A stretch of 64,000 nucleotides of DNA from NCBI GenBank assembly GCA_965224225.1, contig CBDCZF010000031.1:62001-126000 (forward strand), written 5' to 3'. The notes beneath the pieces are model-generated. The model made no database searches and was not told the DNA's origin. It saw nothing but the letters and a program-made list of their open reading frames with translations. The DNA comes from CAJQQK01 sp965224225. GTDB taxonomy: Bacteria > Pseudomonadota > Alphaproteobacteria > Rhizobiales > Hyphomicrobiaceae. Every line of letters begins with the position of its first letter. The first letter of the stretch is position 1. Below, in pieces: positions 25,550-37,549 of this stretch. Made by a program: the position numbers and the translations under genes.

Positions 25550-25723
25550 GCACCGCCTTTTGCCCCTCACCCTAACCCTCTCCCCGTGAAGTACGGGGAG
25601 AGGGAATCCGGCCGTGCGATTTTGCACGGCCGCAGGCCGCACGACGGGCCAAGTTCCCTCTCCCCGTAGCGCCACTTCGGCGCGTGCGGGGAGAGGGTTC
25701 GGGTGAGGGGCAAAAGGCGGTGC
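25550..25723. repeat. Palindromic dispersed repeat, copy 2 (inverted)
   Basis: The arms begin GCACCGCCTTTTGCCCCTCA and are inverted repeats (25550-25572 and 25701-25723, one mismatch). The reverse complement of this element is almost the same as the core of the copy at 18534-18735: the 60-bp arms differ by a few bases while the centre is different. It lies between the FAD oxidoreductase and uvrA, two convergent genes, and can fold into a long cruciform or terminator-like structure. Confidence 0.85.
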
Positions 25724-25783
25724 TGTGAGCGCTAAAGGTTGCGGGCCTGCAGGCCGAGATCGCAATCTGAGACGTGTGCAAGC

Positions 25784-28858
<3,075 letters not shown>

Positions 28859-28960
28859 GATCAGCTCTGTGTAGCGGAGGGACGGGGCAGCGTAAATGCA
28901 ACTCGCAACACTCTCACCAAGCAAATCAGGCGCATGTCTAACCCGGGACAAAGGTTGCAA

Positions 28961-28975
28961 GTTCTCCAAATGTTC
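28961..28975 (-). promoter_or_regulatory. LexA (SOS) box upstream of uvrA
   Basis: GTTC-TCCAAAT-GTTC on the plus strand, which reads GAACN7GAAC toward uvrA. This is an exact match to the direct-repeat operator of alphaproteobacterial LexA. It lies 103 bp before the uvrA start and 120 bp before the divergent tolQ-like gene, so it could also influence that operon. Confidence 0.8.
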
Positions 28976-29094
28976 CGATTTCCACAAGCAAGCTGCACAG
29001 TTGGGCGACAGATGGGCCAATGCTCGATTGCCAACTCCGTGAAAATGGACACTAAACTACCCCTCGCATCATCATTTGCCGGGAGAGTGCCACA

Positions 29095-29718
29095 GTGCCC
29101 AAGCACACACTGGTATTACGCTTTGCACTGATCAACGTCATCGCGATCGGATTGGTCGCTGCCGCCTACGTCCAGGGCTGGCTTGCCGGTTTTGCCGAGC
29201 CGCGCACCTGGATCATGTCACTCTTCATCTTTGTGGTGTTCCTCTGGGGCCTGATCGTGTGCGGCTACCGGATCATCAGGCTCAGCAATGCCATCCGCGA
29301 TCTCAAAGACAAGCACCGGGAACTGGCCGCCCCGTTCGCGAACTGGCTCGAGCGTCTGAAAACCGATCAGCCGGAAGAGCGAACACTACAGGCGAGCATG
29401 GCGCGCATGTCGCTTGCCAACCAGATCGGTGCCGTGCGCTACGTCGCCAACTCGCTCGTTTTTCTTGGCCTGATCGGCACGGTGATCGGCTTCATCATCG
29501 GCCTCTCCGGCATCGATCCGGCCGCAACCACCGATGTCGACAAGATCGCCCCGATGATCAGCGAATTGATCACGGGGATGTCGATTGCTCTCTACACGAC
29601 GCTGCTTGGCGCCATTCTCAATATCTGGCTGAACCTCAATCTGCGCATCATGACCGACGGTTCCGTGCGCCTGTTGTCCATCCTCGTCAGTGAGGGCGAT
29701 GCGCATGGAACCGTTTGA
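29095..29718 (+). CDS. MotA/TolQ/ExbB-family proton channel subunit
   Basis: A 207-residue inner-membrane protein with four predicted helices: about residues 8-28, 38-60, 115-138 and 158-182. The conserved helix-3 motif SLVFLGLIGTVIGFIIGLSGI and helix 4 ITGMSIALYTTLLGAILNIW are the MotA/TolQ/ExbB core. Cytoplasmic loop of about 50 residues between helices 2 and 3. Starts at GTG. It overlaps the next gene by 14 bp, and that gene encodes an ExbD/TolR-like partner, so the pair should form a proton-driven stator; no flagellar, Ton or Tol-Pal gene is near, so its purpose is unknown. Confidence 0.88.
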   Translation: MPKHTLVLRFALINVIAIGLVAAAYVQGWLAGFAEPRTWIMSLFIFVVFLWGLIVCGYRIIRLSNAIRDLKDKHRELAAPFANWLERLKTDQPEERTLQASMARMSLANQIGAVRYVANSLVFLGLIGTVIGFIIGLSGIDPAATTDVDKIAPMISELITGMSIALYTTLLGAILNIWLNLNLRIMTDGSVRLLSILVSEGDAHGTV

Positions 29719-30313
29719 CGATCTTGACGACGATACCACCGGCACGACGTTCCGGGACGTGATCCTGCTCGCCCTGATCGGCTTCGTCGCCATGGTCGTC
29801 ATGCTGCTACCGCACATCCACAAGTCGAAGACCGACGCCGAAGACTACAAGCCGCCCGGCAACGTCATCGTCGAAATGCACTGGCCCAACGACATGCCCT
29901 ATGACGTCGACCTCTGGGTCAAGGCGCCGGCTTATGAGCCGGTCGGTTTCTGGAACCAGGGCAACGCCGTTCTGAACCTGCTGCGTGACGATCTCGGTGA
30001 CGACAACGACGCCTCCGAGCGCAACTACGAAATGATCTTCAGCCGCGGAATTCCAGCCGGCGAATATGTCGTCAACGTGCATATGTATGGGCCGCTGCCC
30101 GCCGGCGTCGAAGTGCCGGTCAAGGTCGTGGTCGCGGTGCGCGGGCGCTATGGGTCGACCACGCAACTGCTGCAGACGACGATCAAATTGCGCTACCGCA
30201 ATCAGGAGGAGACGGCCTATCGTTTTCGCCTGACCAGCGAAGGCGAACTTGTCAAAGGCAGCGTGTCGACGCTCAGGCGCAACCTGATCACACGCCCCGG
30301 CAAGAACCAGTAA
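29705..30313 (+). CDS. ExbD/TolR-like single-span protein with DUF2135-like periplasmic domain
   Basis: A 202-residue bitopic protein. An acidic N-terminus is followed by one transmembrane helix in which RDVILLALIGFV keeps the aspartate that ExbD, TolR and MotB use for proton relay. The periplasmic part (about residues 45-190) does not look like ExbD or the peptidoglycan-binding OmpA domain; it has MPYDVDLWVKAPAYEPV and IPAGEYVVNVHMYG, resembling the beta-sandwich DUF2135/YfaP-type domain. I chose the ATG at 29705 because GAGGG lies eight bases before it; 29699 is possible. Overlap with the channel subunit suggests a fixed-ratio complex. Confidence 0.7.
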   Translation: MEPFDDLDDDTTGTTFRDVILLALIGFVAMVVMLLPHIHKSKTDAEDYKPPGNVIVEMHWPNDMPYDVDLWVKAPAYEPVGFWNQGNAVLNLLRDDLGDDNDASERNYEMIFSRGIPAGEYVVNVHMYGPLPAGVEVPVKVVVAVRGRYGSTTQLLQTTIKLRYRNQEETAYRFRLTSEGELVKGSVSTLRRNLITRPGKNQ

Positions 30314-30341
30314 TCTTGTAACCCCGAGATTCGAGGCGTTG

Positions 30342-30860
30342 ATGGACACGATCTATTATCTTTTCGCAGCCGCCCTGATCATCATCGCCGTGCAGGCGAC
30401 CATCACCATCTGGTCGCCGCGCAGACTGTGGCTGAGGGTCGGTGCCGTCGTGGTTACGGCGCTGTTCATGCCGCTCGCCTACCTGGCCCTGACGATCCTT
30501 CTGAGCCGCCCGAAACCGGTCGACTTCGCCTGGTTCGAGCGCAATGCGGACAAGGCGACGGTGCTCGGCGTATCACTCGATGAGGGCAAGTCGATCTATC
30601 TCTGGCTGCATGTCGACGGCCATGCCATGCCGGGCTATTACGTCCTGCCCTGGCGCCAGTCACAGGCCGAACAACTCGAAGACACGCTGCATGCGGCCGT
30701 CCAGAGCCGCGCGCAGATCGTGTTGCGCAAGCCCTTCGCCAAGAAGTCGCTACAGGAAAAGGGCTCGTTGTCGATCGAGATCATCCCGCCGGCCTCACCG
30801 CCGATGAAGCCGCCGCAGGTGCCACCGCGAATTTTCAATCCGAGGAGTCAGGATATTTGA
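30342..30860 (+). CDS. Two-span membrane protein of the TolQ-like operon, unknown function
   Basis: A 172-residue protein with two predicted membrane helices (about residues 4-24 and 32-57) followed by a soluble domain of about 100 residues with no family that I recognise, and a proline-rich tail (PPASPPMKPPQVPPRIF). It starts 28 bp after the ExbD-like gene on the same strand, so it is probably a third component of the same membrane complex. The soluble domain would face the cytoplasm if both helices cross fully with an internal N-terminus. Function unknown. Confidence 0.65.
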   Translation: MDTIYYLFAAALIIIAVQATITIWSPRRLWLRVGAVVVTALFMPLAYLALTILLSRPKPVDFAWFERNADKATVLGVSLDEGKSIYLWLHVDGHAMPGYYVLPWRQSQAEQLEDTLHAAVQSRAQIVLRKPFAKKSLQEKGSLSIEIIPPASPPMKPPQVPPRIFNPRSQDI

Positions 30861-31021
30861 AGGTGTTGGCGAGGGCGCGTCCGCTCGGGAGGTTGTGTCG
30901 TGATGTGTTTGGGTGGATATTTTCGGCAGTGCACCTCGAACGGGCCTGACAACAACAGCGTTCTGTCTGGTGATTGATGCACGTCAATGCTCGCCTGGCT
31001 GCGGCGCAGCATGATTAACGA

Positions 31022-32590
31022 ATGGCAAAACCTCTTACAGGCGAGTTTGACGCCATCGTCATCGGCTCGGGCATGGGCGGCATGGCCGCTGGCGCCGCGC
31101 TGTCGAAGGTCGGCCACAAGGTGCTCCTGCTGGAGCAATACCAGACGTTGGGCGGACTAACCCATAGCTTCTCCCGCGAGGGCTTCACCTGGGATGCGGG
31201 CATCCATTACCTGAGCGGTATCGCGCCTGGCGATTACGAACGCGACCTCTTGGACTGGCTGTCGGATACGCCGATTGAATTCACGTCGATGGGCGCCGTC
31301 TATGACAATCTGCATATCGGCGACGCACCTCCTCTCGCCCTGTCCCGCCCCTACGAGGCGCAGGAGCGCGATCTCAAGGACCGATTCCCGGACCAGGCAC
31401 AGGCCATCGAAGCCTGGACGGCGGCACTGAGAGATGGGCGGGAAGCGATGTACAAGACCATCTTCCCGACACGCGCGATGCCGGAAATCATCAGCACAGC
31501 GTTGCAATGGTGGAATAGCCGCGCCATCGAGCTCTGGTGCAGGCGCACCACCCAGGAGGTGATCGACGAGATCACCGACAACGCCGAACTGGCCGCCGCC
31601 TTTGCCGCGCAATGGGGCGACCATGGCGGCAGACCGAGCAAGGCGAGTTTTGCAATGCATGCCCTGATTTCCGCGTCTTATCTGGAAAGCGGGGCCTGGT
31701 ATCCGGTCGGGGGTGGTGCGGCCTTCGCCGAACATATCCTGCCGACCATCACGGCCGCCGGGGGCGAAGCGAGAGCAGGCACCAGGGTTGAAACGCTTCT
31801 ATATCAGGATGAACGGGTTGTCGGAGTGCGGACGGCGGACGGCGAGGAAATCCGCGCTACCGCAGTGATCTCGAATATCGGTGCGCGCGAGACGGTGAAC
31901 CAACTGCTACCCGGCGAGTGCGGACATTCAGATTGGATCGACGAAATACGGTCACTGCCGCCATCGATTGCGCATTTCAGCCTGTTCTTGGGCTTCGAGG
32001 GCGACGTCGAGGATGCCGGAGCGACCCGCTCGAACCACTGGATATACCCGACAGGAAAGGTCGACGCCCTTTGGACGGATGCGCCGGACGGCCCGCCTCC
32101 CGGCATGTTCGTTTCTTTCGCCTCGATTAAGGACCCCAGCCATGAGCCTGGACCGTCGCAGAAGTATGCCGGCGAAATGCTGGCCTGGACCGACTGGTCG
32201 ACAGTGGAGAAATGGGCCAACAAGGAATCGGGTGCGCGCGGCGAGGACTACCAGTCCTTCAAGACCCGGGTCGGGGACGCGATGTTCGCGCAGTTCGAGA
32301 CCTATTTCCCGGAACTAGCGAGGCTCGTTGTGTTTCGCGATGTTTCGACGCCGCTTTCGACCGTCGCGATTACGGGGCATTACCAGGGCGCGTTCTACGG
32401 GCTGGACGTCACGCCCGAGCGCGTGATGAGCGAGGCGCTTCAGGCCAAGACGCCGGTCCCAGGCCTGTTCCTTGCCGGCCAGGACGTCGCGAGCCCCGGC
32501 ATTCCCGGCGCACTCTGGGGTGGGCTGCTCGCCGCCGCCAGCGTCGATCCAAGGGTCTTCCAGCAATTTCGGGGATTGAAGGCGAAATGA
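31022..32590 (+). CDS. CrtI/retinol-saturase-like NAD(P)/FAD oxidoreductase
   Basis: A 522-residue flavoprotein of the phytoene desaturase/retinol saturase superfamily. The N-terminal FAD fold reads VIGSGMGGMAAGAALSKVGHKVLLLEQ, followed by LGGLTHSFSREGFTWDAGIHYL, the typical GG-motif of this group. The C-terminal GLFLAGQDVASPGIPGALWGG is the second flavin-binding segment. It is closer to the retinol 13,14-reductase branch than to carotenoid desaturases, and no carotenoid genes are nearby, so the substrate is unknown. Stands alone. Confidence 0.85.
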   Translation: MAKPLTGEFDAIVIGSGMGGMAAGAALSKVGHKVLLLEQYQTLGGLTHSFSREGFTWDAGIHYLSGIAPGDYERDLLDWLSDTPIEFTSMGAVYDNLHIGDAPPLALSRPYEAQERDLKDRFPDQAQAIEAWTAALRDGREAMYKTIFPTRAMPEIISTALQWWNSRAIELWCRRTTQEVIDEITDNAELAAAFAAQWGDHGGRPSKASFAMHALISASYLESGAWYPVGGGAAFAEHILPTITAAGGEARAGTRVETLLYQDERVVGVRTADGEEIRATAVISNIGARETVNQLLPGECGHSDWIDEIRSLPPSIAHFSLFLGFEGDVEDAGATRSNHWIYPTGKVDALWTDAPDGPPPGMFVSFASIKDPSHEPGPSQKYAGEMLAWTDWSTVEKWANKESGARGEDYQSFKTRVGDAMFAQFETYFPELARLVVFRDVSTPLSTVAITGHYQGAFYGLDVTPERVMSEALQAKTPVPGLFLAGQDVASPGIPGALWGGLLAAASVDPRVFQQFRGLKAK

Positions 32591-32770
32591 CGGGCAGTTC
32601 GTTTTTCTCTGAAGCGTAGTCAGCGGCGTTGATCCAAGGTTGCAAGTGACGCCGCACCAGTGCTGGCGCTCGTCGTAAAGTGGCGCAGTCGAATTATTCA
32701 TCGCGATCCTGGCGGATCACAACAATGAGTGCAGCGACGCGCTGCAGGTTCCGCATGGACCAGCACCACT

Positions 32771-33145
32771 CTACTTCCAGGCGCTCGAATCCGTCGTCGC
32801 GACGTGATCGTCGTCTTCCTGGTGGCGCCGCTCGAATTCGAGGAAGTCATAATATCCGCAGCGCTTTTCTGCCGGAAACTCGCGGCAGATTGTTGGCCGC
32901 GCTTCGTAGACCGTGCAGCGCCGCTTCTCGGTATCGAAGAACCGGCAGATGCGCCCGAAGTGCTCGTCCTTCTGGCGCTTCATGATCCGCTTATAGCCGT
33001 GATCCGAACGCGTGAACTTCGCCTCCGCCTTCTCGAACGATATGCCGTGAAATTCGGCAAGCCGCGCGACATCCTTCTTCTTGAGTGCGATGACCGGATA
33101 AGAGCAGCAGTAGCCCGGGCATTTGAGGCAGTCGTAAGCGGCCAT
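32771..33145 (-). CDS. YkgJ-family cysteine-cluster protein
   Basis: A 124-residue protein of the YkgJ/UPF0153 family. The N-terminal motif AYDCLKCPGYCCSYP and later CRFFDTEKRRCTVYEARPTICREFP-aeKRC provide the eight or so cysteines expected to bind zinc or an iron-sulfur cluster. The ATG at 33145 puts the first cysteine motif near residue 5, as in homologues; a longer frame to 33190 is unlikely. Function of the family is not established; cytoplasmic. Confidence 0.88.
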   Translation of the reverse strand: MAAYDCLKCPGYCCSYPVIALKKKDVARLAEFHGISFEKAEAKFTRSDHGYKRIMKRQKDEHFGRICRFFDTEKRRCTVYEARPTICREFPAEKRCGYYDFLEFERRHQEDDDHVATTDSSAWK

Positions 33146-33397
33146 TTTCAACCTTGATTGCTGGATGATGTGGTGGTGAACGGATGACATTGCGCTGGCC
33201 CGCCTGGTTGCGGGCGCTGGACCATATCAACGGCGCTCAGTGAAAGGAACCGTCGCAATGAACTCGTCCCCATCTGGCCTCGGCTCGCCTAATGGTCACA
33301 GCGTGGCAAACTTGCCGATCGTCAGTCAGCCGGTTAGGTCTGTCGCCAGACATCATGGCGATCTTGCCCACAACAAGCGATCATAAGGAGGGCGCCG

Positions 33398-34165
33398 ATG
33401 AGCCCGTTCAATCTTGCAGGTCACGTATCACTGATCACCGGCGGCAACGGCGGCATCGGTCTCGGTATGGCGCGCGGCCTCGCCGAAGCCGGCGCCTCGA
33501 TCGCTATCGCCGCGCGCAATATGGAAAAGTCGGAGGCCGCGGCCGATGAACTGCGCAAGCTCGGCGCCACGGTGGCAACCATCGCGGTCGATGTGTCGAG
33601 TGAGCAATCGGTCAAGGACATGGCTCAGGCGACGCTCGATCAGTTCGGGCGCATCGACAGCCTGATTGCCAATGCCGGTGTCAACGACCGCAAGCCCCCG
33701 CAAGATTATTCAGCCGAAACCTGGAAGTGGATCGTTGAGACCAACTTGAGCGGCCCCTTTTATTGTGCGCAGGCGGTCTATCCGGCCATGAAGGCGCAGG
33801 GCGGCGGCAAGATCATTACGATCGGCTCTATGGCCTCGATCTTCGGGCTTCCGTTTGCAGCCCCCTATGCCGCGACCAAGGGTGGCGTGGTGCAGTTGAG
33901 CCGAGTGCTGGCAACCGCCTGGGCGAACGACAACATCCAGGTTAACGCGGTGCTGCCCGGCTGGATCGACACTGAACTCACGCGCAACGCACGTCAGCAG
34001 GTGGGCGGCCTGCACGAGCGCGTCGAAGTCAGGACACCGGCCGGGCGTTGGGGTGATCCTGGCGATTTTGCCGGCATTGCCGTGTTCCTTGCCAGCCACG
34101 CCTCGGATTTCGTGACTGGCACGGCCATCCCGGTCGATGGCGGTTACTCTGTAATGGGCGGCTGA
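33398..34165 (+). CDS. SDR-family oxidoreductase
   Basis: A 255-residue classical short-chain dehydrogenase. Cofactor loop ITGGNGGIGLGMARGLAEAG near residue 15, NAG at about 91, and the catalytic Ser-Tyr-Lys triad in GSMASIFGLPFAAPYAATKGG. The C-terminal FVTGTAIPVDGGYSVMGG is typical of the gluconate/3-oxoacyl reductase-like group. NAD(H) or NADP(H) preference is not clear: AARNMEK after strand 2 suggests NADP(H). Substrate unknown; no operon partner. Confidence 0.9.
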   Translation: MSPFNLAGHVSLITGGNGGIGLGMARGLAEAGASIAIAARNMEKSEAAADELRKLGATVATIAVDVSSEQSVKDMAQATLDQFGRIDSLIANAGVNDRKPPQDYSAETWKWIVETNLSGPFYCAQAVYPAMKAQGGGKIITIGSMASIFGLPFAAPYAATKGGVVQLSRVLATAWANDNIQVNAVLPGWIDTELTRNARQQVGGLHERVEVRTPAGRWGDPGDFAGIAVFLASHASDFVTGTAIPVDGGYSVMGG

Positions 34166-34413
34166 TTGGTGTATTGGCAGACTTGTGCGCATCATGAGCT
34201 TTTGCGGCAGCAAATCCGCAACACCCGGAGCCGGCCGGTAAGGGGCTGGCGGCTTGGGGGTTTGCGAATGACGCATTTGCGATATGGTCGCCGCCGGGGA
34301 GGCGCTTCGACATCGGATGACGACGGTTAACCGGCTGACATGCGGCGGGTTGACGCCGATACAGCCGTGGCATGGCGATCGGCAGAATGTGGCTGTAGCG
34401 TAGGACGTAGCGC

Positions 34414-36486
34414 ATGAGTGATGTGAGTGACATCGGACACGAAAACGAAACGCCGGTAAATCCTTATTCGCTCCTCGAGGCGGTCAATCGGTCCAGTGAC
34501 ACGGCGCATTTTGCCTGGCTGATCTTCCTGGCGATCATGGGCTACCTGCTGATCGCGGTCGCCGGCGTTACGCACCGCGATCTGCTGCTGGCAACACCTG
34601 TTCATCTGCCTGTCCTCGACGTCGAGATCCAGCTGGTGCAGTTCTTCCAGTTTGCACCCATTCTGCTGGTCTTGTTCCATCTCGGGCTCGTCTCCCAACT
34701 CGTGCTGCTCGCGCGCAAGACGCTCGAGTTCGACGCGGCCGTCCATCAGCTCGAGCCAACCCGCAAGCGCACGCATCCGCTGCGTCTCGAGCTGCACAAC
34801 TTCTTTTTCGTGCAAGGCATTGCCGGCCCCAACCGCAGCATGATCATGGCCCTGTTCCTGCACGGCATGTCGTGGCTGACACTGGTCGTCGTGCCGGTCA
34901 TCATGCTGCTCTACATCCAGGTCTCGTTCGTTCCCTATCACTCGATCCCGACCACCTGGGTGCATCGCGTTGCCCTCGTTACCGACATCATCATCCTCGG
35001 CCTACTCGGCGTATTCCTGACGCGCGCGGAGACACGCTTTGGCAGTGCTCTTTGGCAGGCCATCAAGACCCATCCGGTGACGACGATTTCGACCATGCTC
35101 GTGCTCGGGGGCGTGATGTTCGTCTCGTTCGTGATTGCAACGATACCGGGAGAAGGCCTCGACAGCCGCCTGCGCAAGTATTTCGAAAAGTCGGCGGCCA
35201 CCGGCGAAGATGCCTCGTCTTGGACGTCCTATATTCCGGACAATCCGCTGCCCTTCCTGTTCGGCAGCAAGGACGGCACCTTGTTCGGACTGTTTCATCG
35301 CAATCTGATCGTTACCGACGTCGACCTGGTCGTCGACCGTGACGTGTCGCCGGGCGAGCCGTCGATTTCGTTGCGCGGTCGTGACTTGCGCTTCGCCAAT
35401 CTCGATCGCTCTGATCTCCACCAGGCCGATATGACGGGGGTCAATCTCGACGGTGCGAGCCTCGTCGGCGCCAATCTGATCGACGCCAAGTTCAGTTGCG
35501 GAGATGAGAACCAGCTGATCCTGAGTGACGACCGGGAGGCGGCCAATTGCGCCAGCGCGCGCAAGGCGAAGTTCACCAGTGCACGCCTGCGCGGTGCCTC
35601 GCTCAACGGCATCGACCTGCGCGCGGCCGACCTCCAGGAGGCCGATCTCGAACAGGCCGAACTGAAGTTCTCCTGGCTCTCCGGCGCCAACTTTTCGAGT
35701 GCAAACCTGCAGATGGTCGACATCACCGGCGGTGCCAGGGCGCAAGGCGCGATCTTCTGGATCGCCCGCCTCGAAGGCGCCGATCTCACCGGCGCGCAGT
35801 TCCAGTATGCCGATTTTTCGAGTTCCCTGATGCAGGGCGTCACGTTGGAGCATGCCCAGCTGCAGGGCGCCAACCTGCGCGATGCGGATCTCAACGGCGC
35901 CGACATGCGCCGTGCCCATCTCCAGGGTGCCGACATGTCGGCGGCCAACCTGACGGGAGCGGATCTGCGCGAGGCTGCCGTTTGGATGACGCTGCCGCCC
36001 AAAACCGAAAACGTCAGGCTTGCCGATATGCGTGATATCAATGTGCGCGCGCTCACAACTGCCGAGCGCGACACGTTGCTGGCCACCGTCTATGCGATCA
36101 CCGACCCCCGTTTGCGCAAGAACGTCCGCGGCAGTCTCGCAGGACTCCTCGACCTCAAGAAGACCGCGGTCTGGTCGACGACCAACAATTCGAAGATCTG
36201 GCAGTCGCTGCGCTCAATCGGCCGACCGGGCATGGTCGAAGATTTCAGCCAGGAACTGACCACCCACCTTGCACGCCTGTCATGCCAGGTCCGCTGGTCG
36301 AACGGTTCCGTCGCCGAAGGCATAGCCCGCCGCGCACTCAACCGGCGGTTCGAAGGCGATCTTTCGTCGATCTATCTGCGGCTGACCCAGACCGATGACT
36401 GCGTCGGCGGCGGCCAATTGCGCGGCACTTTGAAGAATGCGCTCGAGGCAGCGGTTGAAACGAGTGACCGATCGGCCCGCCCTTGA
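34414..36486 (+). CDS. Membrane-anchored pentapeptide-repeat protein
   Basis: A 690-residue protein. Four hydrophobic helices lie in the N-terminal 240 residues (about 27-50, 72-92, 145-170 and 180-200, with one more near 225-245). From residue about 325 to 530 there are more than thirty A(D/N)LXX pentapeptides (for example GADLTGAQFQYADF and GANLRDADLNGADMRRAHLQGADM), which form a right-handed quadrilateral beta-helix. About 150 C-terminal residues have no known fold. Such proteins are envelope proteins or DNA-mimic regulators; with this anchor a membrane role is likelier. Function unknown. Confidence 0.85.
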   Translation: MSDVSDIGHENETPVNPYSLLEAVNRSSDTAHFAWLIFLAIMGYLLIAVAGVTHRDLLLATPVHLPVLDVEIQLVQFFQFAPILLVLFHLGLVSQLVLLARKTLEFDAAVHQLEPTRKRTHPLRLELHNFFFVQGIAGPNRSMIMALFLHGMSWLTLVVVPVIMLLYIQVSFVPYHSIPTTWVHRVALVTDIIILGLLGVFLTRAETRFGSALWQAIKTHPVTTISTMLVLGGVMFVSFVIATIPGEGLDSRLRKYFEKSAATGEDASSWTSYIPDNPLPFLFGSKDGTLFGLFHRNLIVTDVDLVVDRDVSPGEPSISLRGRDLRFANLDRSDLHQADMTGVNLDGASLVGANLIDAKFSCGDENQLILSDDREAANCASARKAKFTSARLRGASLNGIDLRAADLQEADLEQAELKFSWLSGANFSSANLQMVDITGGARAQGAIFWIARLEGADLTGAQFQYADFSSSLMQGVTLEHAQLQGANLRDADLNGADMRRAHLQGADMSAANLTGADLREAAVWMTLPPKTENVRLADMRDINVRALTTAERDTLLATVYAITDPRLRKNVRGSLAGLLDLKKTAVWSTTNNSKIWQSLRSIGRPGMVEDFSQELTTHLARLSCQVRWSNGSVAEGIARRALNRRFEGDLSSIYLRLTQTDDCVGGGQLRGTLKNALEAAVETSDRSARP

Positions 36487-36555
36487 GGTTGCCGGGTAGC
36501 CGGCCCTCGAACTGTACGTCGGACGACTTGCATTCGCCACACAATCGCATTATTA

Positions 36556-36570
36556 GAACAAATAAGGAAC
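36556..36570 (+). promoter_or_regulatory. LexA (SOS) box upstream of ssb
   Basis: GAAC-AAATAAG-GAAC, an exact GAACN7GAAC operator in an AT-rich patch 186 bp before the ssb start. The distance allows it to overlap a promoter with a leader of about 150 nt. Confidence 0.75.
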
Positions 36571-36756
36571 ATTATTTAGACCGAATCCCGTGGAGAACAT
36601 GCCGGGGCACGACAACCAGCCGTGGCCGTACCATGTGCAACTCATTATGGTTTGGCCCTGAAGGGCCGGCACCCGGTTGGATGCCGGTGCGCATTGATAT
36701 GGGCAGTGCCCGGTGGCGCTTTGCAAAGAGTGACGCTTTGAAAAGAAGGACAAGTC

Positions 36757-37260
36757 ATGGCCGGATCCGTCAACAAAGTCATTCTCATCGGCAACCTGGG
36801 AGCGGACCCTGAAATCCGTCGCACCCAGGATGGCCGGCCGATCGCCAATCTGCGCGTTGCAACGACCGAGACGTGGCGTGACCGGACATCAGGCGAGCGC
36901 CGCGAGCGCACCGAATGGCACCGTGTCGTGATATTCTCGGAAGGCCTGTGCCGCGTGGCCGAGCAGTATTTGCGCAAGGGCTCGAAGGTCTACCTCGAAG
37001 GCCAGTTGCAAACCCGGAAATGGCAGGACCAGTCCGGTCAGGACCGCTATTCGACCGAAGTCGTCCTGCAGGGTTTCGGCTCCACGCTAACAATGCTCGA
37101 TGGCCGGCCAGGCGGCAGTGGCGGCTCTGCCTACGACAATGGCGGCAGCGGCGACTACGATACCAGCGGTGGCGGCGGTGGTTATGATGATCGCCGCGGC
37201 GGCAGTAGCGGCGGTAGTCCCAGTTATGACAAGCCGCTCGACGATGAGATCCCGTTCTGA
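36757..37260 (+). CDS. ssb: Single-stranded DNA-binding protein
   Basis: A 167-residue SSB. The OB-fold covers residues 1-112 (VNKVILIGNLGADPEIRRTQDG at the start, W/F residues for stacking on DNA), then a glycine-rich linker of repeated GGSG/GGGG, and the acidic C-terminal tip DDEIPF that recruits repair and replication proteins. Length is normal. Preceded by GAAAAGAAGGA. In many alphaproteobacteria ssb lies near uvrA and both are in the SOS regulon; here they are 8 kb apart but both have LexA boxes. Confidence 0.96.
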   Translation: MAGSVNKVILIGNLGADPEIRRTQDGRPIANLRVATTETWRDRTSGERRERTEWHRVVIFSEGLCRVAEQYLRKGSKVYLEGQLQTRKWQDQSGQDRYSTEVVLQGFGSTLTMLDGRPGGSGGSAYDNGGSGDYDTSGGGGGYDDRRGGSSGGSPSYDKPLDDEIPF

Positions 37261-37549
37261 GCCAATAGTTCGCCGTAACATTTTTAGGCGTCCGTATCGC
37301 GCTGATGACCAGCCGATGGGGGCGCCTACGCGCGCGTAACGGTGGGTTTCTGACCACCCCATATTATTTCGACCGGCGGCATTGAACCGATTGGCCGGCA
37401 ACTGCGACTAAACCAAAAGATCGCGGATAATCTCGTAGCGCATCAGCTCTCTGGGTAAACCAAAATGCTGTCGTTGCCACGCGCCGATCGCTTTTGAACA
37501 GTACACTGGCCAATCCGCACGGCTATGTTTGCCGCTAAAGGAGTCATTA

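Noticed and set aside
25550..25723. Insertion sequence
   Set aside because: No transposase frame and no target-site duplication; it is a palindromic repeat without coding capacity.
29095..30860. Zorya anti-phage system
   Set aside because: The MotA-like subunit fits, but there is no ZorB with an OmpA-like peptidoglycan domain and no ZorC/D/E helicase or nuclease.
34166..34413. tRNA or small RNA gene between the SDR and the pentapeptide-repeat gene
   Set aside because: No cloverleaf or TPsiC-loop sequence; only scattered GC-rich hairpins.
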